Assembly (NCBI RefSeq): GCF_002845275.2
Contig: NZ_CP088149.1
Span: 4,894,501 to 4,958,500 of the forward strand
Origin: Pseudomonas sp. S06B 330
Lineage (GTDB): Bacteria > Pseudomonadota > Gammaproteobacteria > Pseudomonadales > Pseudomonadaceae
DNA: 64,000 nt
Direction: 5' to 3'
Made by a program: the position numbers and the translations under genes. Of the stretch, positions 56,596-64,000 are shown piece by piece. Under the pieces are notes generated by a model. The model searched no databases, had not been told where the DNA came from, and saw nothing but the letters and a program-made list of their open reading frames with translations. Position 1 is the stretch's first letter; each line of letters begins with the position of its first letter.

Positions 56596-57762
56596 ATGAT
56601 GGGCGAATTCGATGCCATCCGACCGTACGACGACGCTGAGGTCCCTGCCGTTCTGGCACGCCTGCTCAGCGACCCGGCATTCCTCGATATCCTCACCCAC
56701 TTCCGCTTCCCGCGCATGGCCAATGCCTTCGGCTGGTTGCTCAAGCCACTGATCGCCCGCCGCCTGCGCAAGGAGTTTGCCGGGGTCAGCTGTGTGTCAA
56801 CCCTGCAGGACAAAGTCGAGTACTACGTCGACCATACCATCGAGCGGGCCACTGACGGCGTCACCTACACCGGTGTCGAACTGCTCAAGTCGGGCACTGC
56901 CTACCTGTTCCTGGCCAACCACCGTGACATCGTCATGGACCCGGCATTCGTCAACTACGCGGTGTACCACGCCGGGCTGCCGACGCCACGCATCGCCATC
57001 GGTGACAATCTGCTGCAAAAGCCATTCGTCAGCGACATGATGCGCCTGAACAAGAGCTTCATTGTCCACCGTTCGATCACCGGACGGCGCGAAAAACTCG
57101 CGGCCTACCAGCTGCTCTCGGCTTATATCAATCACTCGATCCGCAACGACGGCCAGTCAATCTGGATCGCCCAAGCCGAAGGCCGGGCCAAGGACGGTGA
57201 CGACCGCACCGACTCGGCCATCCTGAAAATGTTCCACATGAGCCGCAAAGACGAGCCATTCGGGGCAGTGATCCAGTCGCTGAACCTTAGCCCGGTGTCG
57301 ATCAGCTACGAATACGACCCCTGCGACCAAGCCAAGGCCCGCGAGTTGTACATCCGCGCCACCACCGGTACCTATAGCAAGGCGCCGGGCGAGGATGATC
57401 TGAGCATCGCTCAGGGCATCACCGGCTACAAAGGGCGTGTGCACATCAACTTCGCCCCACCCGTAACGGCGTTCTTCGAGGACACCAAGCAACTGGCGGC
57501 GGAAATTGATCGGCAGATTCTTGCTGGCTACCGGTTGTTCCCGGTGCACTACCTGGCGTATGCGCAGTGGGCTGACGCTGATCCGGCACTGGACGTGCCG
57601 GCGGCGGCCAAGGTGTTCCCGGCAGACGAACTGGCCCGCGCCCAGACCGAATGGCAGCGTCGCCTGGATGCCTGCCCGGCCGAGCAGCGGCCGTATCTGG
57701 TTCAGCAATATGCGATGCCGGTCCGTAATCAGTACCGGGTCAAGGCAGGTTTGGCGCTTTAA
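56596..57762 (+). CDS. Acyltransferase of the lysophospholipid acyltransferase superfamily
   Basis: 388 residues. The acyltransferase box is ANHRDIVMDPA near 118, in which the His and Asp are five residues apart (HX5D) rather than four; the second box IAQAEGRAKDGDDRTDSA keeps the Glu-Gly of the EGTR motif. No N-terminal membrane helix is strong. It probably acts on glycerol-phosphate-type acceptors. The ATG at 56596 is preceded by AAGAGAG; a second ATG follows at 56599. Longer upstream frame is not coding. Confidence 0.8.
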   Translation: MMGEFDAIRPYDDAEVPAVLARLLSDPAFLDILTHFRFPRMANAFGWLLKPLIARRLRKEFAGVSCVSTLQDKVEYYVDHTIERATDGVTYTGVELLKSGTAYLFLANHRDIVMDPAFVNYAVYHAGLPTPRIAIGDNLLQKPFVSDMMRLNKSFIVHRSITGRREKLAAYQLLSAYINHSIRNDGQSIWIAQAEGRAKDGDDRTDSAILKMFHMSRKDEPFGAVIQSLNLSPVSISYEYDPCDQAKARELYIRATTGTYSKAPGEDDLSIAQGITGYKGRVHINFAPPVTAFFEDTKQLAAEIDRQILAGYRLFPVHYLAYAQWADADPALDVPAAAKVFPADELARAQTEWQRRLDACPAEQRPYLVQQYAMPVRNQYRVKAGLAL

Positions 57763-57779
57763 GCTTCACCGCAGCACAG

Positions 57780-57856
57780 GCAAGGCCAGCTCCCACAAAA
57801 TCAATGCAAGGCCGTTACGCCTGCAATTTCTGTGGGGGCCGGTGTTGTCGGCGATC
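57780..57856. repeat. REP-like element (GCTCCCACA family)
   Basis: Left arm GGCCAGCTCCCACA and right arm TGTGGGGGCCGG face each other across ~35 bp; related to those at 24472 and 52181. Confidence 0.7.
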
Positions 57857-57862
57857 GACCGG

Positions 57863-58123
57863 TCACACCCAGGTACTGAACCAGGACAGCAGCAAGGCCA
57901 ACGCCAGGAAGGCAAAACCCAGAATGTAGTAGAAACGGTTGATGCGCAGGGTCATGCCATCGACCACGGCTTCATCGCTAGGCGCATTGGTCAGCGCCTG
58001 TGCCTCACGGCGCCGGGCACTGTGCAGCAGCAAGCCGCCAGGGCAGGTAATCAGCAGTGCCAGCACGTTGATCAACTTGGCAGGGTGGGCAGCGATCAGC
58101 CCCCAAAGCATTTGCAGCGACAT
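57863..58123 (-). CDS. Small two-helix membrane protein
   Basis: 86 residues. Two hydrophobic segments (LINVLALLITCPGGLLLH and FYYILGFAFLALALLLSWF) around a short polar loop with basic residues. Proline and glycine in the first helix. GAGG lies about seven bases before the ATG. I do not recognise a family; conserved in pseudomonads by my recollection. Confidence 0.6.
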   Translation of the reverse strand: MSLQMLWGLIAAHPAKLINVLALLITCPGGLLLHSARRREAQALTNAPSDEAVVDGMTLRINRFYYILGFAFLALALLLSWFSTWV

Positions 58124-58269
58124 TCCAGTACCTCGAAGTCAGACATCGGCGGGCATTTTACCCAAGCCCCGCCTCAAGTCCTGCGCTTTTCGACCAATGA
58201 CGAGCATCGTCACACGAATGTCATCCACACACGTCACCCTAGCGGCCTTCAACGAACCGGAGCTCGTTC

Positions 58270-58476
58270 ATGCTGCACGCCGAAAACCAGGACCGTCTCT
58301 ACCTGATCGCCCAAAGCGACGAACAGCAAGCTCTGGTCGACGGCCTGGCGTTCAATGTCCAGGACCGTCAATGGCTGGTGTATTGCGCGCTGGGCGGCCA
58401 TGCCCATGAGTACCTGCCCGAGGTCGATGTCCAGACCGGTATCAGCGTACTGGACTTTTACGTCGAAGCGGCCTGA
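58270..58476 (+). CDS. Small hypothetical protein
   Basis: 68 residues, soluble, beta-rich (VYCALGGHAHEYLPEVDVQ). CGGAGC lies nine bases before the ATG. A strong bidirectional terminator follows directly. No family known to me; coding quality rests on the good Shine-Dalgarno and codon pattern. Confidence 0.6.
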   Translation: MLHAENQDRLYLIAQSDEQQALVDGLAFNVQDRQWLVYCALGGHAHEYLPEVDVQTGISVLDFYVEAA

Positions 58477-58485
58477 AGCCCGCCA

Positions 58486-58526
58486 CAAAAAAGCCCGATG
58501 ACTGGCGTACAGTCACCGGGCTTTTT
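58486..58526. terminator. Bidirectional intrinsic terminator
   Basis: AAAAAGCCCG(A)TGACTG / CAGTCACCGGGCTTTTT with a GCGTA loop, between convergent genes. Confidence 0.9.
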
Positions 58527-58538
58527 CGTCAGCGTAGA

Positions 58539-59123
58539 TTACTCGCCGAGGATCTGGCCGATTGCCTGATCCTTGAACAGACGGGTCAGGGCGTCACTGA
58601 GGACATCGCCGACCAACTTGGTGTTGGTTTCCTGGTTCGGCGCCATGCCGAAGCGCTGGTCCAGGGACGCGCCATAACGGCCGCTGTAGCGACGATTGGC
58701 ATTAGACACGTCAGCCTTGAAGGTCGCGCCGATGGTGGCTTCAGTGACGTACATGCCTTCTTTGGGCGACTGGTACTTCAGCTCGGCCAGGGTCACGGTC
58801 AGCTGCGGCGCATTGTAGGCGTTCGGCGTCGGGGTGAAGCCGAGCAAACGTACGGCCGCTTCGGCCTGGGCTTGCAGTTTTGGCAGGATGTCGTTGCCGG
58901 TCACGGTAATCGCGCTGGTTTCAGGGTACAGGCCACCACGGGTGCCCAGGGTTTGCGAAGCACGGCCATCGACCACCTTGACCACCACTGGCTGGCCGTG
59001 ACCGACCGGCGCCAGCTGAGCGGTGAGTTTTGGTTGCGGGCTGAGTTGTTGCGGGCTGTGGGCACAACCGACCAGCGTTAGACTGGTCACCGCGATCAAA
59101 CCGAACAACAAACGTTGCAACAT
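58539..59123 (-). CDS. YajG-family lipoprotein
   Basis: 194 residues. Signal peptide with lipobox LVGC near 20 and a conserved VVVKVVDGRASQTLGTRGG start of the mature domain; the rest is beta-rich with YRY-like SGRYGASLDQRF. YajG lipoproteins are envelope proteins of unknown function. ATG 59123 has GGAG eight bases upstream; an ATG six bases further up is too close to it. Confidence 0.88.
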   Translation of the reverse strand: MLQRLLFGLIAVTSLTLVGCAHSPQQLSPQPKLTAQLAPVGHGQPVVVKVVDGRASQTLGTRGGLYPETSAITVTGNDILPKLQAQAEAAVRLLGFTPTPNAYNAPQLTVTLAELKYQSPKEGMYVTEATIGATFKADVSNANRRYSGRYGASLDQRFGMAPNQETNTKLVGDVLSDALTRLFKDQAIGQILGE

Positions 59124-59299
59124 GCTCATCTCTCCAGAATAGGCAGCAAAGGCCGCCAGTATAACCACCGTGACGCGACCCAGCCATCGCTGTGCCATTA
59201 GCGAATAAGACAGCCCTGGGTGATCCCGGTTCGACTGTCACAATCGTTTAATCACCCCGCGGTTATGCTCACGGCAGAACACTCACAGAGGTAGCCGCC

Positions 59300-59533
59300 A
59301 TGTCCTGGTTCTGGACGTCACTGTTTAACCGCCTGCCCACCCGCAGCTTTGCCCGCCTCGATGCCCAGGGTCATTGCCTGGCCTTCAAGCAGTGTGCAGA
59401 ACAGCCGGATGTCGGCGATTGGGTGGAAATCGAAGAAATTCGCCTGGCCTGGCTTAACCGGCCGCTGCCCGCCAGCGCCCGGGTTTGCACGCGCCGTCGT
59501 GGTAACTGGATACAGCGCAGCCTCGCTACCTGA
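59300..59533 (+). CDS. Small basic hypothetical protein
   Basis: 77 residues, basic near both ends (FNRLPTRSFARLD, CTRRRGNWIQRSL), containing GDWVEIEEIRLAWL. AGAGGT lies before the ATG. No known family; it lies alone between yajG-like and the mqo leader. Confidence 0.6.
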   Translation: MSWFWTSLFNRLPTRSFARLDAQGHCLAFKQCAEQPDVGDWVEIEEIRLAWLNRPLPASARVCTRRRGNWIQRSLAT

Positions 59534-60137
59534 ACCGCACATCAATAAAAGTCATTAATAAAGATCATTTCTGTCTGAGACATCGTTATAATCTCCCCCC
59601 GATTATAAGGACGTCTCCTGATCGGGCCTCGCAGCACCGCCAATGTTCACCATCGGCACCCTCCGCACCGCCCACAGAGAGCCTTCCACACAGGTCTTGC
59701 ACCAGCCAGTGTGCCTGCGTCATACGGCCCTCTGCTCTGCCAGAACCTGCCGGCCTGCCATCGCGCAGACCATTTTGAGGTTCACGACTCCAAAAGAGCG
59801 TGAAAAAACGGGTTTTCACAACTTCACGAGAGTGTGGCGAGCAATGAACAGTCTGGCATGTGCAAAAGCACCTAAAGTGTCCCGAACAGCCCTGAACAGC
59901 TGGCAAATGTGCTCATCCAGGATGAGTGCCTGAGGCCGGTCCATAACGCACGACGGACACCTTGACCATAAGTCGAATTGCCGCACCGGCCTTAAAATGC
60001 GTTCATAGGCAACGCAAAGCCCGGTTGGCGGTGTCCGCTGAAGTTGCAAAAACTGCGAAGAATCGGACATGGCGGTCCTGGCCAAGCCTGGGATCCTATG
60101 CTGTCAATTTGGTGCTGTAGATTTTGGAGACGCGTTA
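59534..60137. other. 604-bp leader and intergenic region before mqo
   Basis: Contains a perfect TATAAT at 59587-59592 with a weak TCATTT -35, within an exact inverted repeat TTATAATC-N7-GATTATAA (59586-59608). A GTGAAAA-N6-TTTTCAC repeat lies at 59800-59819. A 96-codon open frame (59643-59933) lacks a good Shine-Dalgarno and coding style. A long untranslated leader or a small RNA are both possible. Confidence 0.5.
59587..59592 (+). promoter_or_regulatory. Candidate promoter for the mqo transcript
   Basis: Perfect -10 hexamer TATAAT, overlapped by the 8-base inverted repeat, so its use could be blocked or aided by a bound protein. Confidence 0.5.
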
Positions 60138-61643
60138 ATGGCGCAGAACGAAGCAGTCGATGTAGTACTGGTAGGGGCAGGCATCATGAGTGCCACCCTG
60201 GCCGTACTGCTCAAGGAACTCGACCCGGCAATCAAGCTGGAAGTCGTCGAGTTGATGGATTCGGGTGCCGCGGAAAGTTCCAACCCGTGGAACAACGCCG
60301 GGACCGGCCATGCCGGGCTGTGTGAACTGAACTACACGCCGCAGGCCGCCGACGGCAGCATCGACATCAAGAAAGCGGTGCTCATCAACACTCAGTTCGA
60401 GGTATCCCGGCAGTTCTGGGCTTACCTGAGCAAAAAAGGCGCGTTCAAATCGCCACGGGCGTTCATCAACCCCGTGCCGCACCTGAGCTACGTCGAAGGT
60501 CAGAAAGGTATCGACTTCCTCAAGAAGCGCTTTGAGCTGCTCAAGCAGCACCATGCCTTCAGCGAGATGGAGTACACCGAAGACAAAGCGGTGATGAACG
60601 AGTGGATGCCGCTGATGATGCCGGGTCGCCCTGCCGACCAGAAAATCGCCGCCACCCGCGTCATGAAAGGCACCGACGTCAACTTCGGTGCCCTGACCAA
60701 CAAGCTGCTCAAGCACCTGGCCAGCGCGCCGGATGCCCAGGTCAAGTACTGCAAGCGGGTCACTGGCTTGCGTCGCAATGGCAGTGGTTGGACCGTCAGC
60801 ATCAAGGACGTCAACAGCGGCAGCAGCCGTGAAGTCGACGCCCGCTTCGTCTTCCTCGGCGCCGGTGGCGCGGCCCTGCCGCTGCTGCAGCAGTCGGGTA
60901 TCGAAGAGAGCAAAGGCTTTGGTGGTTTCCCGGTCAGCGGCCAATGGCTGCGCTGCGACAACCCTGAAGTGGTCAAACAGCACCAGGCCAAGGTGTACAG
61001 CCAGGCTGCGGTCGGTTCGCCTCCGATGTCGGTGCCACACCTGGACACCCGCGTTGTCGACGGCAAAACCTCGCTGCTGTTCGGTCCTTATGCCGGCTTC
61101 ACCACCAAGTTCCTCAAGCACGGCTCGTTCCTCGACCTGCCGCTGTCGGTACGCATGGGCAACATCGGCCCGATGCTCGCCGTAGCGCGCGACAACATGG
61201 ACCTGACCAAGTACCTGGTCAGCGAAGTGATGCAGTCGATGGAACAGCGCCTGGATTCCCTGCGCCGTTTCTACCCCGAGGCGAAAGCCGAGGACTGGCG
61301 CCTGGAAGTGGCCGGCCAACGTGTCCAGATCATCAAGAAAGACCCGAAAAAAGGCGGCATCCTGCAGTTCGGTACCGAACTGGTAGCGGCCAAGGACGGC
61401 ACCCTCGCCGCCCTGCTGGGCGCCTCCCCAGGTGCATCGGTGACGGTCTCGATCATGCTTGATCTGATCGAACGCTGCTTCCCCGAGCAAACCAAGGGCG
61501 CTTGGGCTGCCAAACTCAAGGAAATTTTCCCGGCACGGGAAAAGGTCCTGGCCGCCGACGCTGCGCTGTATCACAAGATCAGCGCACACAACGACGAGGT
61601 CCTCGGCCTGGTCGAAAACAGCCCGGCGCAAAGCTACGCGTAA
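60138..61643 (+). CDS. mqo: Malate:quinone oxidoreductase
   Basis: 501 residues. FAD-dependent oxidation of malate to oxaloacetate with electron transfer to quinone at the membrane, the main malate-oxidising enzyme of pseudomonads. [19 protein letters not shown] at the start binds [25 protein letters not shown] is the Mqo signature, and later [20 protein letters not shown]. The ATG at 60138 follows GGAGA by 7 bases; the frame above to 60069 is not conserved. Terminator behind. Confidence 0.96.
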   Translation: MAQNEAVDVVLVGAGIMSATLAVLLKELDPAIKLEVVELMDSGAAESSNPWNNAGTGHAGLCELNYTPQAADGSIDIKKAVLINTQFEVSRQFWAYLSKKGAFKSPRAFINPVPHLSYVEGQKGIDFLKKRFELLKQHHAFSEMEYTEDKAVMNEWMPLMMPGRPADQKIAATRVMKGTDVNFGALTNKLLKHLASAPDAQVKYCKRVTGLRRNGSGWTVSIKDVNSGSSREVDARFVFLGAGGAALPLLQQSGIEESKGFGGFPVSGQWLRCDNPEVVKQHQAKVYSQAAVGSPPMSVPHLDTRVVDGKTSLLFGPYAGFTTKFLKHGSFLDLPLSVRMGNIGPMLAVARDNMDLTKYLVSEVMQSMEQRLDSLRRFYPEAKAEDWRLEVAGQRVQIIKKDPKKGGILQFGTELVAAKDGTLAALLGASPGASVTVSIMLDLIERCFPEQTKGAWAAKLKEIFPAREKVLAADAALYHKISAHNDEVLGLVENSPAQSYA

Positions 61644-61653
61644 CGCACCGGCA

Positions 61654-61682
61654 TAAAAAAACGCCCTTCGGGGCGTTTTTTT
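61654..61682. terminator. Intrinsic terminator after mqo
   Basis: AAAAACGCCC-TTCG-GGGCGTTTTT, with a stable UUCG tetraloop. Confidence 0.92.
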
Positions 61683-61697
61683 ATGCGCGCTGGCTAA

Positions 61698-61985
61698 TCA
61701 GCCGCGGGCCTTGTCGATGATCTCAATGTACTCAGCGGCGTTACGCTGGTCCTTGATCACGTCGACGAAGGTTTGGCCGTGTTCGTCTTTACCGTCCAGG
61801 TCCAGGCCAGCCTCAACGAAGAAACCAACAAAACGCTCGAAGTCGTCGATGCGCAGGCCGCGATAGGCCTTGATCAGCTTATGCTGCGAAGGCGAAGTGG
61901 CATCCGCTGGTTCGAACTGCAGGAAGGATTTGACGTAGTCGTCGCTGATCTCGTCGCCAATCACTTGCTTCTTGTCTTTACGCAT
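61698..61985 (-). CDS. Conserved hypothetical protein (PA4642-like)
   Basis: 95 residues, soluble, acidic, mostly helical: KQVIGDEISDDYVKSFLQFE and LIKAYRGLRIDDFERFVGFF then DEHGQTFVDVIKDQRNAAEY. The last part resembles an ankyrin-like helix pair. ATG 61985 has GGAG six bases upstream. It sits beside mqo as in P. aeruginosa from memory; function unknown. Confidence 0.8.
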   Translation of the reverse strand: MRKDKKQVIGDEISDDYVKSFLQFEPADATSPSQHKLIKAYRGLRIDDFERFVGFFVEAGLDLDGKDEHGQTFVDVIKDQRNAAEYIEIIDKARG

Positions 61986-62055
61986 TACCGACTCCAACTG
62001 AACCATCACGGACATTTTCACGGGCCGGCAGTTTACCCCTGCCCGGCCCCGGCGC

Positions 62056-62523
62056 TCAACGCGCGCGTACCGCTCCGGTATGTAGATCGGCCCAGATGTG
62101 GCCGTTGCCGTAGCTGAGGAATTGCACATAGACGGTATCGTTGCGCAACAGATCGAGGATCACCCGGTACTGGCTCAGCGGGTAATTGAGGTTCAGGGTT
62201 TTGCTTTTGCCGTCAAACACCGGCTTTTTCAGGCTTTTGCTTTCGCCATCGAACGTGATCAGTACCTGGTTGGCGCTTGTGCCTTTACTCAAAGGCTTGC
62301 CCTTGAGGCGCAAGGTCAATGGCGAAGTCACGGGAATCGGTTGCTGGTTGGACTGACGTTGATTGCCCACCACCACCGAATAGCTGGTGACCTGTAGCAA
62401 TTGCTGGGTTTCAACGGCGTCCTGGCGCAGGGACAGGTCATCAGGCGGCAGGAATTGGCTGTGCAAAGGGGCTGCAGCCAGGGGCATGCTCAACAGCAGA
62501 AGAAGAGGAACAATCGCACGCAT
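62056..62523 (-). CDS. Exported conserved hypothetical protein (DUF2057-like)
   Basis: 155 residues with a signal peptide (AIVPLLLLLSMPLAAAP). Mature protein is beta-rich (NQVLITFDGESKSLKKPVF, LSQYRVILDLLRNDTVYVQF). AAGGAG lies seven bases before the ATG at 62523. Periplasmic, no known catalytic motif; function unknown. Confidence 0.72.
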   Translation of the reverse strand: MRAIVPLLLLLSMPLAAAPLHSQFLPPDDLSLRQDAVETQQLLQVTSYSVVVGNQRQSNQQPIPVTSPLTLRLKGKPLSKGTSANQVLITFDGESKSLKKPVFDGKSKTLNLNYPLSQYRVILDLLRNDTVYVQFLSYGNGHIWADLHTGAVRAR

Positions 62524-62559
62524 GACAGGCTCCTTGGTACGGCCTGGCACTCTAGCACG

Positions 62560-63033
62560 TCACTCGAAGTGCGTGCGCATCCAGGCCTGATAGTCGGCAA
62601 CACCAGGTTCACCTTCGCGCGGCGCCCAACTCGCCAATTCCCCTTCGCCTACCGGGCGATAAGGGCCGGACTTGCACTCGAACATCACGCTGTCTGCCTC
62701 CAGCACCACCAGACCGTGAAAGGTACCCGGCGCCAGATCAACACCTAAGCAATCGCCACCGACCTGCATGACCCGTTTATCGATGACTGTGCCCTGCTCA
62801 TCAAAGATCAACAGGCCCAGCTTGCCACGCAGCACAATCAGGCATTCAGCCTTATCGGCAGACAGGTGCCGGTGCGGCGGAATATAGGTGCCAGGCTGCA
62901 GGCCAACCGCCATGCGATGGCAAGGCTCTTCCATTTCATGAAAATTGTGATGCTGGCGACTGCGCGGATTAGCCGCAGCCTTGGCAGCCAGCTCGGCAAA
63001 CAACGCGAGGTCGAGAAATCCGGGCTGGCGCAT
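62560..63033 (-). CDS. WbuC-like cupin-fold metalloprotein
   Basis: 157 residues. Cupin metal motif in GTYIPPHRHLSADKAECLIVL with the two His and Glu; second part DLAPGTFHGLVVLE. The WbuC family includes proteins linked with O-antigen clusters, but this one sits with hpt. It begins five bases after the hpt stop with AAAGGG before it, so both are one operon. Activity not known. Confidence 0.85.
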   Translation of the reverse strand: MRQPGFLDLALFAELAAKAAANPRSRQHHNFHEMEEPCHRMAVGLQPGTYIPPHRHLSADKAECLIVLRGKLGLLIFDEQGTVIDKRVMQVGGDCLGVDLAPGTFHGLVVLEADSVMFECKSGPYRPVGEGELASWAPREGEPGVADYQAWMRTHFE

Positions 63034-63038
63034 GGGAT

Positions 63039-63596
63039 TCAGAGCCCTTTAACCGCGTAAATACCATTGGCGTTGCGCCAGTAACCCTTGTAGTCCATGC
63101 CATAGCCAAACACGTAACGGTCCACACAGCTCAGGCCACAGAAGTCGGCTTTAAGCTCGGCACTGGCCTTGCGGTCATGATCCTTGTCGATCAGCACGGC
63201 AGTGTGCACGGCGCGAGCTCCGGAATGTTTGCAGAAGTCGATGATGGCGCTGAGCGTGTGACCTTCATCAAGGATGTCATCGATGATCAGCACATCGCGG
63301 TCAATGAAGGAGACTTCCGGCTTGGCTTTCCAGAACAGATCACCACCGCTGGTCTGATTGCGATAGCGCGTAGCGTGCAGGTACGACGACTCCAGCGGGA
63401 ACTGCAGGTGGGTCAACAGCTTGCCAGCGAAAATCAGGCCACCGTTCATCACACAGAACACCACCGGGTTACTCTCGGCTAGAACGTCGCTGATCTGCGC
63501 GCCAACGCGGGCGATGGCAGCCTCGACTTCGGCTTCGGTGTACAGGCAGTCAGCCTCTCGCATGACTTGACGGATATGCTCGAGATCAGCGGACAT
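63039..63596 (-). CDS. hpt: Hypoxanthine (guanine) phosphoribosyltransferase
   Basis: 185 residues. Salvages hypoxanthine and guanine with PRPP to IMP and GMP. The PRPP motif DVLIIDDILDEGHTLS near 108 and VVFCVMNGGLIFAGKLL, YRNQTSGGDLFW and DRYVFGYGMDYKGYWRN loops match HPRT. ATG at 63596 fits MSADLEHIR. Divergent from upp, so purine and pyrimidine salvage genes share a 164-bp promoter region; an 8-base GATTAATC palindrome (63715-63722) lies in it. Confidence 0.95.
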   Translation of the reverse strand: MSADLEHIRQVMREADCLYTEAEVEAAIARVGAQISDVLAESNPVVFCVMNGGLIFAGKLLTHLQFPLESSYLHATRYRNQTSGGDLFWKAKPEVSFIDRDVLIIDDILDEGHTLSAIIDFCKHSGARAVHTAVLIDKDHDRKASAELKADFCGLSCVDRYVFGYGMDYKGYWRNANGIYAVKGL

Positions 63597-63760
63597 GGCG
63601 CTCTCCAGGGGGCTGCAATTGTGAAAAGCGGGCAAAGGTACGCATCCAAGGGCGCCAGATCAAGCATTTATGGACTAACGTCCAGAATGCCTATAGGACA
63701 CACACGGCTGAATAGATTAATCTACCGCGGTTTTTTTGCCCGCCCCCCGGAGCTTTCCCT

Positions 63761-64000
63761 ATGCCTACCCGTGAGATCCGCCATCCGCTGATCCGTCACA
63801 AGCTCGGCCTGATGCGCCGCGCTGATATCAGCACCAAGAATTTCCGCGAACTCGCCCAGGAAGTCGGCACGCTCCTGACCTACGAGGCCACCAAAGACCT
63901 GCCACTCGAAACCTATGAAATAGATGGCTGGTGCGGCAAGGTCCAGGTCGAGAAAATCGCCGGTAAGAAGATTACTGTAGTACCGATCCTGCGCGCTGGT
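63761..64000 (+). CDS. upp: Uracil phosphoribosyltransferase, N-terminal part
   Basis: First 80 codons only; the gene runs off the right edge. [19 protein letters not shown] is the standard UPRT opening (the HPLIRHKL motif), and [12 protein letters not shown] is the start of its PRPP-binding part. Salvages uracil to UMP. GGAG is eight bases before the ATG. Confidence 0.95.
   Translation, partial: MPTREIRHPLIRHKLGLMRRADISTKNFRELAQEVGTLLTYEATKDLPLETYEIDGWCGKVQVEKIAGKKITVVPILRAG

Noticed and set aside
59643..59933. 96-codon frame in the mqo leader
   Set aside because: No good Shine-Dalgarno, no domain, many rare-use residues such as Cys and Trp; kept only as leader sequence.
60135..61631. 498-codon open frame opposite mqo
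   Set aside because: Mirror of the mqo codons; composition is unlike a protein (Val, Gly, Arg and His rich) and it has no motifs.

Overview
The window is about 64 kb of a high-GC gammaproteobacterial chromosome, almost certainly Pseudomonas and most likely the P. putida group. The evidence is gene content and order (nadC with ampDE, trxB-cysZ-ccpA, hpt/upp and mqo, a TTG-started fabV), several chemoreceptors, two families of Pseudomonas-type REP sequences, and a pta gene with no ackA beside it. It is dense, ordinary chromosome: I see no prophage, insertion sequence, CRISPR array, tRNA or rRNA.

0-5.7 kb: the 3' end of a short LOV blue-light sensor, a PilZ-like protein, and a LitR/CarH-like MerR regulator that appears to have lost its B12 ligands. 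Next come an ABM-domain membrane protein, folM, a DUF1244 protein, a HopJ-family protein, and a GNAT-alpha/beta hydrolase pair. 5.8-20.5 kb: fabV, an MCP, ampD-ampE, DUF1631, nadC, trxB, a 2-Cys peroxiredoxin, cysZ, ccpA behind a near-perfect ANR box, and a LysR regulator divergent from a periplasmic M20 amidohydrolase. 20.6-31.7 kb: a soluble PAS-PAS chemotaxis protein, a GT4 glycosyltransferase, an old-yellow-enzyme relative, glutathione peroxidase, slyD, pta plus an acyltransferase, an exported protein, a broken DUF3077-type gene, an OmpA-like lipoprotein and an MBL hydrolase.

31.8-39.4 kb: a DUF6502 protein, a tiny Gly-rich exported peptide, the dctPQM TRAP transporter, a histidine kinase paired with a receiver-TPR response regulator, and a remnant of a GGDEF protein. 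39.4-48.3 kb: an LprI/MliC-like protein, then a MalT-type LuxR regulator, DUF1329 and DUF1302 envelope proteins, and an acyl-CoA ligase that together look like one functional locus. 48.4-55.3 kb: a LysE exporter, a 2-hydroxyacid dehydrogenase, rsmC, a yybP-ykoY (manganese) riboswitch in front of a UPF0016 exporter, an M48 lipoprotein protease and a dCache chemoreceptor. 55.4-64 kb: yedK, small conserved proteins, a lysophospholipid-type acyltransferase, a YajG-like lipoprotein, mqo with a long leader, small envelope proteins, hpt with a WbuC-like cupin, and the start of upp.

The most interesting signals are the LOV/MerR light-response cluster, the riboswitch with two competing downstream pairings, the LuxR-DUF1329-DUF1302-acyl-CoA ligase locus, the kinase/TPR-regulator pair, the mqo leader with a palindrome over its -10 box, palindromes in front of the peroxiredoxin and dctP, and two decayed genes. 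No wholly new system is evident. Strain-level synteny statements come from memory and are marked as inference.
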